Source: Planctomicrobium sp. (GTDB lineage Bacteria; Planctomycetota; Planctomycetia; Planctomycetales; Planctomycetaceae). From it: a stretch of 32,798 bases of DNA. Both the position numbers and the translations under genes were made by a program. Below the pieces are notes generated by a model that was given only the letters and a program-made list of their open reading frames with translations, was not told the origin of the DNA and made no database searches. The DNA is taken from positions 1 to 32,798 of the forward strand of contig DAOUPA010000013.1 of NCBI GenBank assembly GCA_030626405.1. Reading direction: 5' to 3'. The first letter of the stretch is position 1. Every line of letters begins with the position of its first letter. This document shows positions 1-8,310 of this stretch, in pieces.

Positions 1-378
1 AGAAGTGATTCGCGCTTGCCGACTGAATCGAACCTCGAAATACTCCGGTAGCGTCGTCAGTTTCAATTCCCTGAGCCGTTTGATCGCAAAGCCGGTTGAG
101 CCAAGGATGAGGTAAACAGCGAAAGCAATCAACGGAACAACCAGATAGCTGAACCCTTTCGTGAAGCCCTCCATCGATGCGTACATCAACGTGACCAGCC
201 CCAGACCTGTCCCAATGAAACTGGCGATGCTTAAAGAGGTCCCGGCACCACGCCCGCCAACAAGATAGTCCGAAGCATTGTGGACATATTTGTTGACGTA
301 CATCCCGAGCAGACCAGTGCCTGATAGGTAAACAACAACGATCACCCAGTCGAGGTTCGTGAATTGAGTTTCAAACAT
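1..378 (-). CDS. Sodium:solute symporter (SSS) family protein, N-terminal part, truncated by the left window edge
   Basis: Minus-strand reading from ATG at 378 is open to base 1: MFETQFTNLDWVIVVVYLSGTGLLGMYVNKYVHNASDYLVGGRGAGTSLSIASFIGTGLGLVTLMYASMEGFTKGF...LPEYFEVRFSRQARITS. SSS hallmarks: DWxIVxxYL, ASDYxxGGR, LPEYFEVRFS. Not in the supplied ORF track because it has no stop inside the window. Confidence 0.85.
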   Translation of the reverse strand, partial: MFETQFTNLDWVIVVVYLSGTGLLGMYVNKYVHNASDYLVGGRGAGTSLSIASFIGTGLGLVTLMYASMEGFTKGFSYLVVPLIAFAVYLILGSTGFAIKRLRELKLTTLPEYFEVRFSRQARITS

Positions 379-544
379 GCCTCAGCCGACTTCCTCATCG
401 CTACGATCTTCAGGGAATAGTGATTCACCGAGTATGGTGAAGGGGAACACCTCTCTGATGCAAGTGTCGAGGCAAAAAACGATGAGAAGTTCGGAGTGAA
501 TTTTGATAAATAAACCTCATGAGAAAGACGAACGCGTCTACTGT

Positions 545-2173
545 TCACTCATCAAGAATCGCATGCAGTCGCTTGAGGATCTCCTCGTTGACTTCTTCGA
601 TTGTTTTGCTGTCTTGACTGGTTTGATCGAGACTCTTCAATTGAATGAGAATTTGTTTTTCGATCAGAAGAAGTTCGGAGGCTTGGTTCTCGGTTTGGTC
701 TTTCCATTCTCTGGTTTCGGTTTCGACCCATTCTTTTAATGGTTGAGCGATCCTCATTCCGTGCTGTTCCGCAACTGCCAATCGGCCCCAGAACGCTCCC
801 AGTCCCAGTTCAATCGCAGGCCATAATGGTCTGGCCTGTAACTTGTCTCGCAACCGTCGGGCGAGTTCCTGTTTCGGTGCTAGGAGAGATTCAGTCTCTA
901 AGTCTTCCAGAAGGTAACGAGTCCAAATGTCTCCGTGGATCGCGAGTAATCCCACTCTCTTTCCCCAGTCTGGTGTGTCCTGTTCGAATAGGAGTGCGTT
1001 GTGCATGTTGAGGTATTCTTGCGTTGTGATGGATTCACGCACCGGAGGTGGCGTCTTCTGTCGGGTGACGTGGCGGACAGTTGCGACTTGATTGGGAGTG
1101 AAATCGTAAATGTTCATTCCGCTCGCGGAGGTACTCGCGATGAACCGTTTCCCGCTCGGCATCAACACAAGATCTGAAACGGCTGATGTCGCATTGGTCT
1201 GCCAAAGTTCTGCGGTGGTCTTGCGGTCGAAGGCTCTCACGAGACCATCTTTCGATCCAGTGAAGACTATCGACGCATCCTTTGAAAACTCCACCGCCAG
1301 CATCCAGACGTCAGGGACGACCAGAGTTTTCTCCACAGCAAGTTTCTCAGTCGACCAAATCTTGACCGTTCCGTCATAACTGGCGGAAGCAAGATAATCG
1401 CCTGATCGATCAAGCGCGAGGTGCAGGACATCCTCCTCGTGCCCTTCCAGCACGGCAACTTCCGCAAGCTTTTCAAGATCCCAAACCCGAATCGTCTGAT
1501 CCCGACTCGAAGAGTACGCTCGCTTTCCATCTGGCGAGAGGACAACGGACGTCACCTGTGCTTCGTGTCCTTGCAGTTTCGTAACCTTTCCCGAATTCAA
1601 ATCTCGGACGACGACGTTCATGTCATCGCCCACCGTGATCAGTAATCGAGAATCGGCAGTGATCGCAGCTCCATGCACGTCATCATCATGATCTGCGAAA
1701 CTGTGCAGCTCCTTCCAACCATCAACGGCCCAGATTTTCGTGAGGTTGTCACCACCGGCCGAGATGAGTTTTTTGGAATTTGAATCGAAGACAAGGTCAA
1801 AAACCCAGTGGTCGTGAGCGACCCAGTTGTGTACATACTTCCCTTCCGCTTCGCTCCAGATCGCAATTTCTCCCTCGCCGTTTCCCATTGCAATCAGACT
1901 TCCGTCCTTATTCACTGCGACAGTGCGAATCGCAGCAACAGGTATCGGCGTCATTGCCAGGCCGGTCGCGACGGCGTCTAGTTGTGATAGTTTGGATTTC
2001 ACTCCAGGATTTTGAGAGTTTTCCGGCGGTGGCATGTCAATTGAAGGTGGGGGCGCATCGTTCATCGCGCTGCCTGCTTCCAGTTGTACCGCACGGCGAT
2101 TTCCGGAATTGTTTTGTCCTTGCCCGCATCCAATCAGAAAAAGGGGAACGCAGAGTAAATATCGAATCAGCAT
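545..2173 (-). CDS. WD40-repeat lipoprotein (beta-propeller) with extra C-terminal region
   Basis: Signal with lipobox MLIRYLLCVPLFLIGC; repeated WD-type blades (KIWAVDGWKELHSFADHDDDVHGA, RVWDLEKLAEVAVLEGHEEDVLHLALDRSGDYLASASYDGTVKIW). Confidence 0.88.
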   Translation of the reverse strand: MLIRYLLCVPLFLIGCGQGQNNSGNRRAVQLEAGSAMNDAPPPSIDMPPPENSQNPGVKSKLSQLDAVATGLAMTPIPVAAIRTVAVNKDGSLIAMGNGEGEIAIWSEAEGKYVHNWVAHDHWVFDLVFDSNSKKLISAGGDNLTKIWAVDGWKELHSFADHDDDVHGAAITADSRLLITVGDDMNVVVRDLNSGKVTKLQGHEAQVTSVVLSPDGKRAYSSSRDQTIRVWDLEKLAEVAVLEGHEEDVLHLALDRSGDYLASASYDGTVKIWSTEKLAVEKTLVVPDVWMLAVEFSKDASIVFTGSKDGLVRAFDRKTTAELWQTNATSAVSDLVLMPSGKRFIASTSASGMNIYDFTPNQVATVRHVTRQKTPPPVRESITTQEYLNMHNALLFEQDTPDWGKRVGLLAIHGDIWTRYLLEDLETESLLAPKQELARRLRDKLQARPLWPAIELGLGAFWGRLAVAEQHGMRIAQPLKEWVETETREWKDQTENQASELLLIEKQILIQLKSLDQTSQDSKTIEEVNEEILKRLHAILDE

Positions 2174-2394
2174 GAGAGGCTCCGATGAAAATAAAGAGAG
2201 CGAATAACAAGCTGCATCGTATCTGCCCGCTCTCGGAGTCGCGAGAAGATTCCCGTCGTTGCCATTCAGTTTTACATACTTCTTACAACGGAAGAAAAAA
2301 GGTCAACTTCGCCTCTCGATTGCCGTCCTCCTTCTGAGTCTCCATACTTTGCAGAGTCCAATTGATGAAATCGTCTTTAGAATCAGGTTGACCG

Positions 2395-3783
2395 ATGAAG
2401 CTTGTTTGTTCTTTAGCACTCACTCTGTGTATTGCATCCTCTCTTTCGGCAGAACCAATCGAGATTGGTTCTCGACTGGAACTCTTTGTTGATGATTTTC
2501 TGATCGAGAAAATGTCTGGCGATCTGTCGCATCAGGTTCAGCAACCGACACCGCACGAAGTGACCATCGTCACTGACAAACCCTGGGAAGGGAATACGTG
2601 TGCCTACTACACGATCTTTCAGGATGGTGACATCTACCGGATGTACTACCGTGGCTCACATGCCGATGAGAAAACGCAAAAGTCTCTGCATCCGGAAGTG
2701 ACCTGCTACGCGGAGAGCACCGATGGGATTCATTGGACGAAACCGAATCTCGGACTATTCGCCTGGGAAGGCTCGAAGGAAAACAACATTGTCTGGAACG
2801 GAATCGGAACACACTGCTTTGTGCCGTTTAAAGATACGAACCCTGATTGTCCTCCGGAAGCGAAGTACAAGGCGATCTCGCGAGGACGACCGCAAGGGAA
2901 GAAAGGGCTGTATGTGTTTCAGTCTCCCGATGGAATTCGCTGGTCGCTCATGCACGACGAACCAGTCATCACTGAAGGTGCCTTCGATTCACAGAACCTC
3001 GCCTTCTGGAACCCGCACACGAAGCAGTACGTCGACTTTCACCGAACGTTCACAAACGGCGTTCGCGACATTATGACTTGTACTTCCGACGACTTTGTGA
3101 CGTGGACAAAACCTGTGCTGCTGAAGTATCCAGACGCTCCGCATCAGCATCTCTACACAAATGCGATTCGATCCTACGATCGCGCGCCGCACCTGTTGAT
3201 CGGATTCCCGACGCGATACTTACCGAAAGACTCACAGGTTGAGCCGATCTTTATGTCGAGCCGAGACGGCTTGACGTTCAAACGTTACGACACTCCTGTC
3301 GTGCCTCGAGATGCTCCTGAAGACCGACAAGGCAACCGGAGTAACTACATGGTGCATGGCCTCGTCGAAATTCCGTCGCAGCCAGGTCGCATGTCCGTCT
3401 TCGCGACCGAAGCCTACTACGTTGGACCGGACACCCGCGTCCGTCGTTTCAGCTACCGAACCGATGGCTTTGTCGCGATAAACGCAGGTGATAAAGGAGG
3501 CGAACTTCTCACAAAGCCGTTCACCTTCAAAGGCAGCAAGCTTGTTCTCAACTACAAAGCAGCAGAGGGCGGCTTAGTACAAGTTGAACTCCAGAATGCA
3601 GACGGAAGTCCAGTCCAAGGTTGCACTATGGACGATTGCAAGAAGCTGACCGGCGACTCATCAGGACAAGCCGTCAATTGGAAGGGTGGGAGCGATGCAC
3701 TCAAAAAACTTGCCGGAAAGCCTGTTCGCCTTCGATTTTCAGTGAACCACGCCGATTTGTTTGCGTTTCAGTTTGTGGAGTAA
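2395..3783 (+). CDS. Secreted GH32/GH43-like five-bladed propeller protein (putative glycosidase)
   Basis: Signal peptide MKLVCSLALTLCIASSLSAEP; repeated propeller elements (YRMYYRGSHAD, CYAESTDGIHWTKPNLG, YVFQSPDGIRWSLM, TCTSDDFVTWTKP), C-terminal beta-sandwich-like tail. Confidence 0.75.
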   Translation: MKLVCSLALTLCIASSLSAEPIEIGSRLELFVDDFLIEKMSGDLSHQVQQPTPHEVTIVTDKPWEGNTCAYYTIFQDGDIYRMYYRGSHADEKTQKSLHPEVTCYAESTDGIHWTKPNLGLFAWEGSKENNIVWNGIGTHCFVPFKDTNPDCPPEAKYKAISRGRPQGKKGLYVFQSPDGIRWSLMHDEPVITEGAFDSQNLAFWNPHTKQYVDFHRTFTNGVRDIMTCTSDDFVTWTKPVLLKYPDAPHQHLYTNAIRSYDRAPHLLIGFPTRYLPKDSQVEPIFMSSRDGLTFKRYDTPVVPRDAPEDRQGNRSNYMVHGLVEIPSQPGRMSVFATEAYYVGPDTRVRRFSYRTDGFVAINAGDKGGELLTKPFTFKGSKLVLNYKAAEGGLVQVELQNADGSPVQGCTMDDCKKLTGDSSGQAVNWKGGSDALKKLAGKPVRLRFSVNHADLFAFQFVE

Positions 3784-3805
3784 TGAATTTCAAGGAAAGA
3801 AGATA

Positions 3806-3878
3806 AAAACACGGAGGCACAGAGTTCACGGAGAAAGCAGGAGAACACCAACTCCGTGTCCTCTGTGCCCCTGTATTT
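3806..3878. repeat. Intergenic imperfect inverted repeat (acacggaggcacagag...ctctgtgcccctgtatt type palindromic element)
   Basis: Left arm 3806-3833 aaaacacggaggcacagagttcacggag; right arm 3852-3878 ctccgtgtcctctgtgcccctgtattt, whose reverse complement is aaatacaggggcacagaggacacggag. The arms pair over most of their length around a short spacer. Confidence 0.75.
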
Positions 3879-3964
3879 CCTACTCTTTGAACTGCGATAA
3901 AACCGCCGGTCCATTTTTCCAAGATATGAACGGTGACAAGAGATTTCCGCAGCGGGAGTAAGCA

Positions 3965-4324
3965 ATGACTGACATATCGGTCCTCGAAGTCTATTCCGCG
4001 GACGATATGATGGATGCTGAGTTCATCCGTCATGTGTTGGCGGAGCAGGGGATTCAAGCAAGAATTATCGGGGAATCTTTGCAAACGATTATTGGAAACT
4101 TGCCTGCCGTGTGGGTGACTCCGCGTATCTGGGTTTGTGAAGAAGACTTTGCCCAAGCAGAAATTCTGGTGGATGAAGCGAAGACCGAACAACGGCGACG
4201 AGCAGCGTTGCGAAAAGAATGGACCTGTTCGCATTGCGGAGAAACAAACACAGCCGACTTTGAAATCTGCTGGAGTTGCCAAGAGGAAGATGAAACACAA
4301 CCAAGCCCTCATTCCAAACCATGA
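3965..4324 (+). CDS. DUF2007-like small protein with C-terminal RanBP2-type zinc finger, copy 1
   Basis: N-terminal LEVYSADDMMDAEFIRHVLAEQGIQARI...VWVTPRIWVCEEDFAQAEILVDEA (DUF2007-like). C-terminal WTCSHCGETNTADFEICWSC matches W-x-C-x2-C-x3-N-x6-C-x2-C. RBS-like gggag upstream. Confidence 0.85.
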   Translation: MTDISVLEVYSADDMMDAEFIRHVLAEQGIQARIIGESLQTIIGNLPAVWVTPRIWVCEEDFAQAEILVDEAKTEQRRRAALRKEWTCSHCGETNTADFEICWSCQEEDETQPSPHSKP

Positions 4325-4359
4325 ACAGTAACAAGAAGTTTTTGTAGCGGGAGCAAGCA

Positions 4360-4704
4360 ATGAATGAAGATCAAATTCGAGAAGTCTACTCTGCAGACAA
4401 TCTCATTGAGGCGGAGTACATACAGAATTTACTGACTGCGGCGGACATTGAAAGCCGAATTGACGGAGAGCATCTTCAACTTGTTTCAGGCAAGGTTCCA
4501 GCTCAGTTGGTCGCACCAGGAATCATGATTCATGCCGATGATTTTGATCGAGCGAAAGCGTTGATCGAAGAGGCGAATCGGGAGCGGCATCACAATGCAG
4601 AATCATCACAGCAATGGACCTGTTCGCACTGCGGAGAAAAGAACGAGGCGAACTTTGAAATCTGCTGGAGTTGCCAACAGGAAGATGAGACACAACTCAC
4701 TTAA
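4360..4704 (+). CDS. DUF2007-like small protein with C-terminal RanBP2-type zinc finger, copy 2
   Basis: REVYSADNLIEAEYIQNLLTAADIESRI...APGIMIHADDFDRAKALIEEA plus WTCSHCGEKNEANFEICWSC; paralogue of 3965..4324. Confidence 0.85.
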   Translation: MNEDQIREVYSADNLIEAEYIQNLLTAADIESRIDGEHLQLVSGKVPAQLVAPGIMIHADDFDRAKALIEEANRERHHNAESSQQWTCSHCGEKNEANFEICWSCQQEDETQLT

Positions 4705-4715
4705 ATAGAACCCGT

Positions 4716-5414
4716 ATGACTGTTCAGGAAGCGATTGAAAATTGGGTCGAGAACTACAAGGAGAAGCATTTCAAGCTTCGTGTTGCAGGTGCGATTGCCT
4801 GTGCGCTCGGTTCGCTCCTTGTGTTGTTCATCACTTGGTGGATCATCAAAGGAGTTCTCTGGTTTGCGTTTCAGGGAATCACGGGAACTGGTCTCAGTTT
4901 GACTCTCTGGACCTGGGGAGTGCTTGGCTTGTTGTTCGTGGCGTATCTCACTGCGAATTACGAAGAGTTGGAAAACCTGAAATTCGGGTCAGCGGACCAT
5001 TCACGGAAAGTCAGAATGGTCGCCAGAGCGACCGGCACAAGCGCGATGAGCATCTTTGCGAATCAGGACACATTCCATTCGTTCGTGAAGCTGCTGTCAG
5101 TCTCTATTCTCGCAGGTCCAGCACTGGTGATGACAGGAATTCGCCTTGCCCGCACTTCCCGTGAAGCTGAAAGCCTCGACTCTGCTTTCATCGCTCCGTT
5201 TTTAATTCAACTCGCAAAAGCAGGCAATAGAATCCCGATGGACAAACTCGCCACCGAACTTGGCGACGCCACAATCGCAGACCTCATCGACCAAATGTCC
5301 CTCATCGACGGAGTCATCATCCGCACCAACCAAAACGGCGGCATGTACCTCTCCGAAGGATTGAAGACGTCACTGGAAACCGCCAGAAGGGAGCGGAAGC
5401 AGGGCCAGAATTGA
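4716..5414 (+). CDS. Membrane protein of unknown function, hydrophobic segments plus cytosolic C-terminal domain
   Basis: Long ORF just downstream of the DUF2007 pair; hydrophobic stretches VAGAIACALGSLLVLFITWWIIKG and LTLWTWGVLGLLFVAYLTA; helical C-terminal part (MDKLATELGDATIADLIDQMSLIDGVIIRT). Confidence 0.7.
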   Translation: MTVQEAIENWVENYKEKHFKLRVAGAIACALGSLLVLFITWWIIKGVLWFAFQGITGTGLSLTLWTWGVLGLLFVAYLTANYEELENLKFGSADHSRKVRMVARATGTSAMSIFANQDTFHSFVKLLSVSILAGPALVMTGIRLARTSREAESLDSAFIAPFLIQLAKAGNRIPMDKLATELGDATIADLIDQMSLIDGVIIRTNQNGGMYLSEGLKTSLETARRERKQGQN

Positions 5415-5436
5415 AATGCTTGTGAGCCAGTTTCGC

Positions 5437-6513
5437 CTATTTCGCGTCTGGTTGATGAGTCGCGGCGTAGAAAGTCTTTTCACCAATCATTTCAATTTTG
5501 TGATCGTGCAGGCGTTTTTCGTTGAGCCAGTAAGGGCTTGTGATTTCCTTGAAAGCGTAGATCGCTGCCTGAATTCCTTCGGCCCAGGCGACGGCGATGA
5601 GTTTGATGTCGCCGTGCACATCGCCGACTGCAAAAATATCGCGGCGGCTGGTCTCGAAGTACGGGTCAATCGCGATGCTACCGTCATCGTTTTGTTTCAC
5701 ATCGAGTCGCTTGAACGTCTCTTTCGCAGAAAGGAAGCCGATTTGAACGATCACGATGTCACAAAGAATGGAATCGCCATTCGTCAAGGTGAGGCGAAAT
5801 TCCTCCCCCTCGAATTCAGCGGTTGCGAGTTCGGCGTTCGTGAGAATTTGCCCGCCTGCTTCGAGGATGCGAGTTGCGCTCTCCGTTTTTCCTACGTGAG
5901 CTGGCTTCCGGACCATGACCGTGACCTCAGCGTTTCGGTCAAGTGACATAAGCGCAGCATCGAGTGCCGAGTCGCCACCACCGATGACCACAACCTTCTG
6001 TCCTTCGTAGTCTCCAATTTTGGGGTTCTTGTAATAGACTCGCTTTGAATTCAGGGAGTCGAGGACTGGAAGCTTTCGAGGGAAGTGTAACAGTCCGCAG
6101 GCAATGATTACTTTGCGGCACAGATATCGACCTTTCGTCGTGACGACTTCTTTCAGTCGCCCACCATTGACCGCTTGATCAGTGTCCAGAATATCGGTGA
6201 ATTCCTCGCTCATTCGAAACTGCACCAGTGCGTTCACCGCCTGCCGGTAGGTTCTTGACGAAAGTTCCTCACCAGTAATTCCATCAGGGAACCCTGGGAT
6301 GTCAACGATTTTCTTGTCCGCGTACAGAAACTGCGGCTGACCACCCGGCGATTCCTTGGCCTCAATCACCAAAGTTGTGAGTCCTCGGTGAGCCGTCGTG
6401 AGACTCGCCGCGAGTCCCGCTGGTCCCGCCCCAATAATGACGACATCCCAGTAAGGGAGTTCATCAAAATTCAAATCTGGAGTGAGTTCAGTCACCTTGA
6501 AATCAGACATCAA
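5437..6513 (-). CDS. FAD/NAD(P)-dependent oxidoreductase, thioredoxin-reductase-like (ferredoxin/flavodoxin-NADP reductase or YpdA-like)
   Basis: VVIIGAGPAGLAASLTTAHRGLTTLVIEA (FAD), VVVIGGGDSALDAALMSL (NADPH), RRDIFAVGDVHG (C-terminal FAD motif). The region after the first Rossmann segment lacks a redox CxxC. Confidence 0.88.
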   Translation of the reverse strand: MMSDFKVTELTPDLNFDELPYWDVVIIGAGPAGLAASLTTAHRGLTTLVIEAKESPGGQPQFLYADKKIVDIPGFPDGITGEELSSRTYRQAVNALVQFRMSEEFTDILDTDQAVNGGRLKEVVTTKGRYLCRKVIIACGLLHFPRKLPVLDSLNSKRVYYKNPKIGDYEGQKVVVIGGGDSALDAALMSLDRNAEVTVMVRKPAHVGKTESATRILEAGGQILTNAELATAEFEGEEFRLTLTNGDSILCDIVIVQIGFLSAKETFKRLDVKQNDDGSIAIDPYFETSRRDIFAVGDVHGDIKLIAVAWAEGIQAAIYAFKEITSPYWLNEKRLHDHKIEMIGEKTFYAATHQPDAK

Positions 6514-6709
6514 CGTTCACCTTATGGAAAAAGAGTGGTCTCATTACGATCCTGTCTCTTCGACATGACATACTTCTATGCTAGAACCAACCGCAAAATT
6601 ACCCCTTTTCTCACTAGCAATTCCCGGATATTCAAATTCTCGCCTCGCTTTCAGATCAACAATTTTGAGATTCGAGAATCAGCCCTGCGAGGCAGAGCGC
6701 GGATCGTTG

Positions 6710-8137
6710 TCAATTCTTAGCTAATGTCTCTTTGTATATTCGCATCGCGTTTCCGTGCAGGATTGCTCGTGCCCAGGTGACTGCTTCAGCTTCGGTGATT
6801 TGTCCCTCTTCGACCATACGACTCAACGCAATGGAAACAGCACGGCGCGCACACCACGTTCCGGTGAGCATCGCCAAGCCTCCTCCGTCGGTCCCGAAGA
6901 TGATTTCGTAAGGACCGATGAGTTCAATCCACTCTTTGAGATATCCAGCAAGCGTGTCTGGAGGGAGCAGTAGCGGCATCCAGGAGAAGTCGAGCCAGAC
7001 ATTCTTGCGGCGTGCCATGACTCCAATTTCCTTGCAGAACGGATAGCCACCGTGGATCAGTATGATCTGAGTCGATTCGAGTTCAGGTCGCGAGAGTAGT
7101 TTGTCGAGCAGTGATGGATTCGAATTGCTCAGGACCAGTCCGGGATCAGCTCCGAGACCTGTGTGTATTTGGACAGGGAGATTTTGCTCTCCGCAAACTT
7201 GCAACACGTGAAATGCAAGATAATCCTGGAGTTTCTTGTAAGCGGCTGGTGACGTGTCGGCGGTTTCGTAAATTCGTCGAGCGTCCTCCAGATCGACAGG
7301 CTCGACATCATATGTCCTCCAATAGGAGAAGCCCATCTTTGTCCCAATGACGCCTGGTCGATGGCGATGCAGGCTGATCGCTTCGGCGACGAATTGGAGG
7401 TATTGCGTGAATTTTTCAGGGCGAGGCCCATGCATTCGTTCTTCGGCCTTGAAAGAGGCTTCCAGGACGTTGAGGCGATTTTGATAACTTGGATGCCGCT
7501 CTTTGATTTCGGAATTATCGAGCGGAAACAGAAAATGATCAACATAGATTGCAAGACGAAAGCGATCGGAAATCAGTTCCTCGGCGCGATTCAACTGGTG
7601 CGCAAATGTCATAAACAAAATGTGGCTGGTGTTGGTCTGTTTGCTTAGAGCGGTGTAAAATTCCTTCTTAGACTTCTCCTTCGCAAACTTGGAAAAACGA
7701 TCAGAGACGACGTTTTTCGTCTCTGGTGTAATCGTCTTGTCGGGCAATTTCAAAAGCTGCATGAGGCCCGGCACGATGCCACGCGAGCCGAATTCGTTTT
7801 TGCCAACGGTTTTTTGAGGGTGAAACCACGCGAGCGTCGCCTCTTCGTCGCCGAAGTGAAGATGATGGTTAAACGCCGAGATATTCAGAACGTGAGAATA
7901 GATTTTATTAAAGGTCATGCACATTTGAGGCACGAATGGACGTTGCGACAATGGTGCGCTGATAGCCTTGTTGGCGTTCTGGCCTGTGGTCGCATCAATC
8001 AAGGAGGGTGACGCATTGTCCGAACGATCTTGTCCCATCGCACGGCTCGTCAATAATCCGGAAGTCAACGTAGCTGTTCCTGTAAGAGTTGACCAAATGA
8101 AGGTGCGACGTGTTGACGAAGGAAGGTGATTATTCAT
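6710..8137 (-). CDS. Tat-exported amidohydrolase-family (amidohydrolase_2-like) metal-dependent hydrolase
   Basis: Twin-arginine-like N-terminus SSTRRTFIWSTLTGTATLTSGLLTSRAMGQ; VQIHTGLG, IILIHGGYPFCKEIG, IIFGTDGGG as expected for TIM-barrel amidohydrolases. Confidence 0.8.
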   Translation of the reverse strand: MNNHLPSSTRRTFIWSTLTGTATLTSGLLTSRAMGQDRSDNASPSLIDATTGQNANKAISAPLSQRPFVPQMCMTFNKIYSHVLNISAFNHHLHFGDEEATLAWFHPQKTVGKNEFGSRGIVPGLMQLLKLPDKTITPETKNVVSDRFSKFAKEKSKKEFYTALSKQTNTSHILFMTFAHQLNRAEELISDRFRLAIYVDHFLFPLDNSEIKERHPSYQNRLNVLEASFKAEERMHGPRPEKFTQYLQFVAEAISLHRHRPGVIGTKMGFSYWRTYDVEPVDLEDARRIYETADTSPAAYKKLQDYLAFHVLQVCGEQNLPVQIHTGLGADPGLVLSNSNPSLLDKLLSRPELESTQIILIHGGYPFCKEIGVMARRKNVWLDFSWMPLLLPPDTLAGYLKEWIELIGPYEIIFGTDGGGLAMLTGTWCARRAVSIALSRMVEEGQITEAEAVTWARAILHGNAMRIYKETLAKN

Positions 8138-8310
8138 TCTTGACTTTGCATCGCTGGATATCGTGTGGGGTGGAAAGTCTGTCAGGCTATTCTCTCAATA
8201 ACAATCAAGTTAAACCAGCACCAAATGTGCGGCTCGTGGATTCGACCAGGGAGAGTGATTGGAAATTTGACAACAGGCCATCATCTGGGCGTTTCGCCTT
8301 CGTGAGGACA

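Larger units (their letters stand above)
3926..4704 (+). repeat. Tandem gene duplication, unit of about 395 bp including the leader
   Basis: Leader copies atgaacggtgacaagagatttccgcagcgggagtaagcaatga (3926) and atgaacagtaacaagaagtttttgtagcgggagcaagcaatga (4321) are offset by 395 bp, the same offset as the two CDS starts (3965, 4360). Confidence 0.85.

Noticed and set aside
3701-4360. 219-aa minus-strand ORF spanning the palindromic repeat and DUF2007 copy 1
   Set aside because: Antisense to a well-supported gene and passes through the inverted repeat (typical spurious repeat-derived peptide); low-complexity Cys/Phe-rich text.
5416-5946. 176-aa plus-strand ORF opposite the FAD oxidoreductase
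   Set aside because: Lies entirely antisense to a well-supported CDS with conserved FAD/NADPH motifs; sequence has no recognisable domain; shadow ORF.
5437-6513. Classical thioredoxin reductase
   Set aside because: No CxxC redox pair between the FAD and NADPH domains; called TrxR-like FNR/YpdA-type instead.
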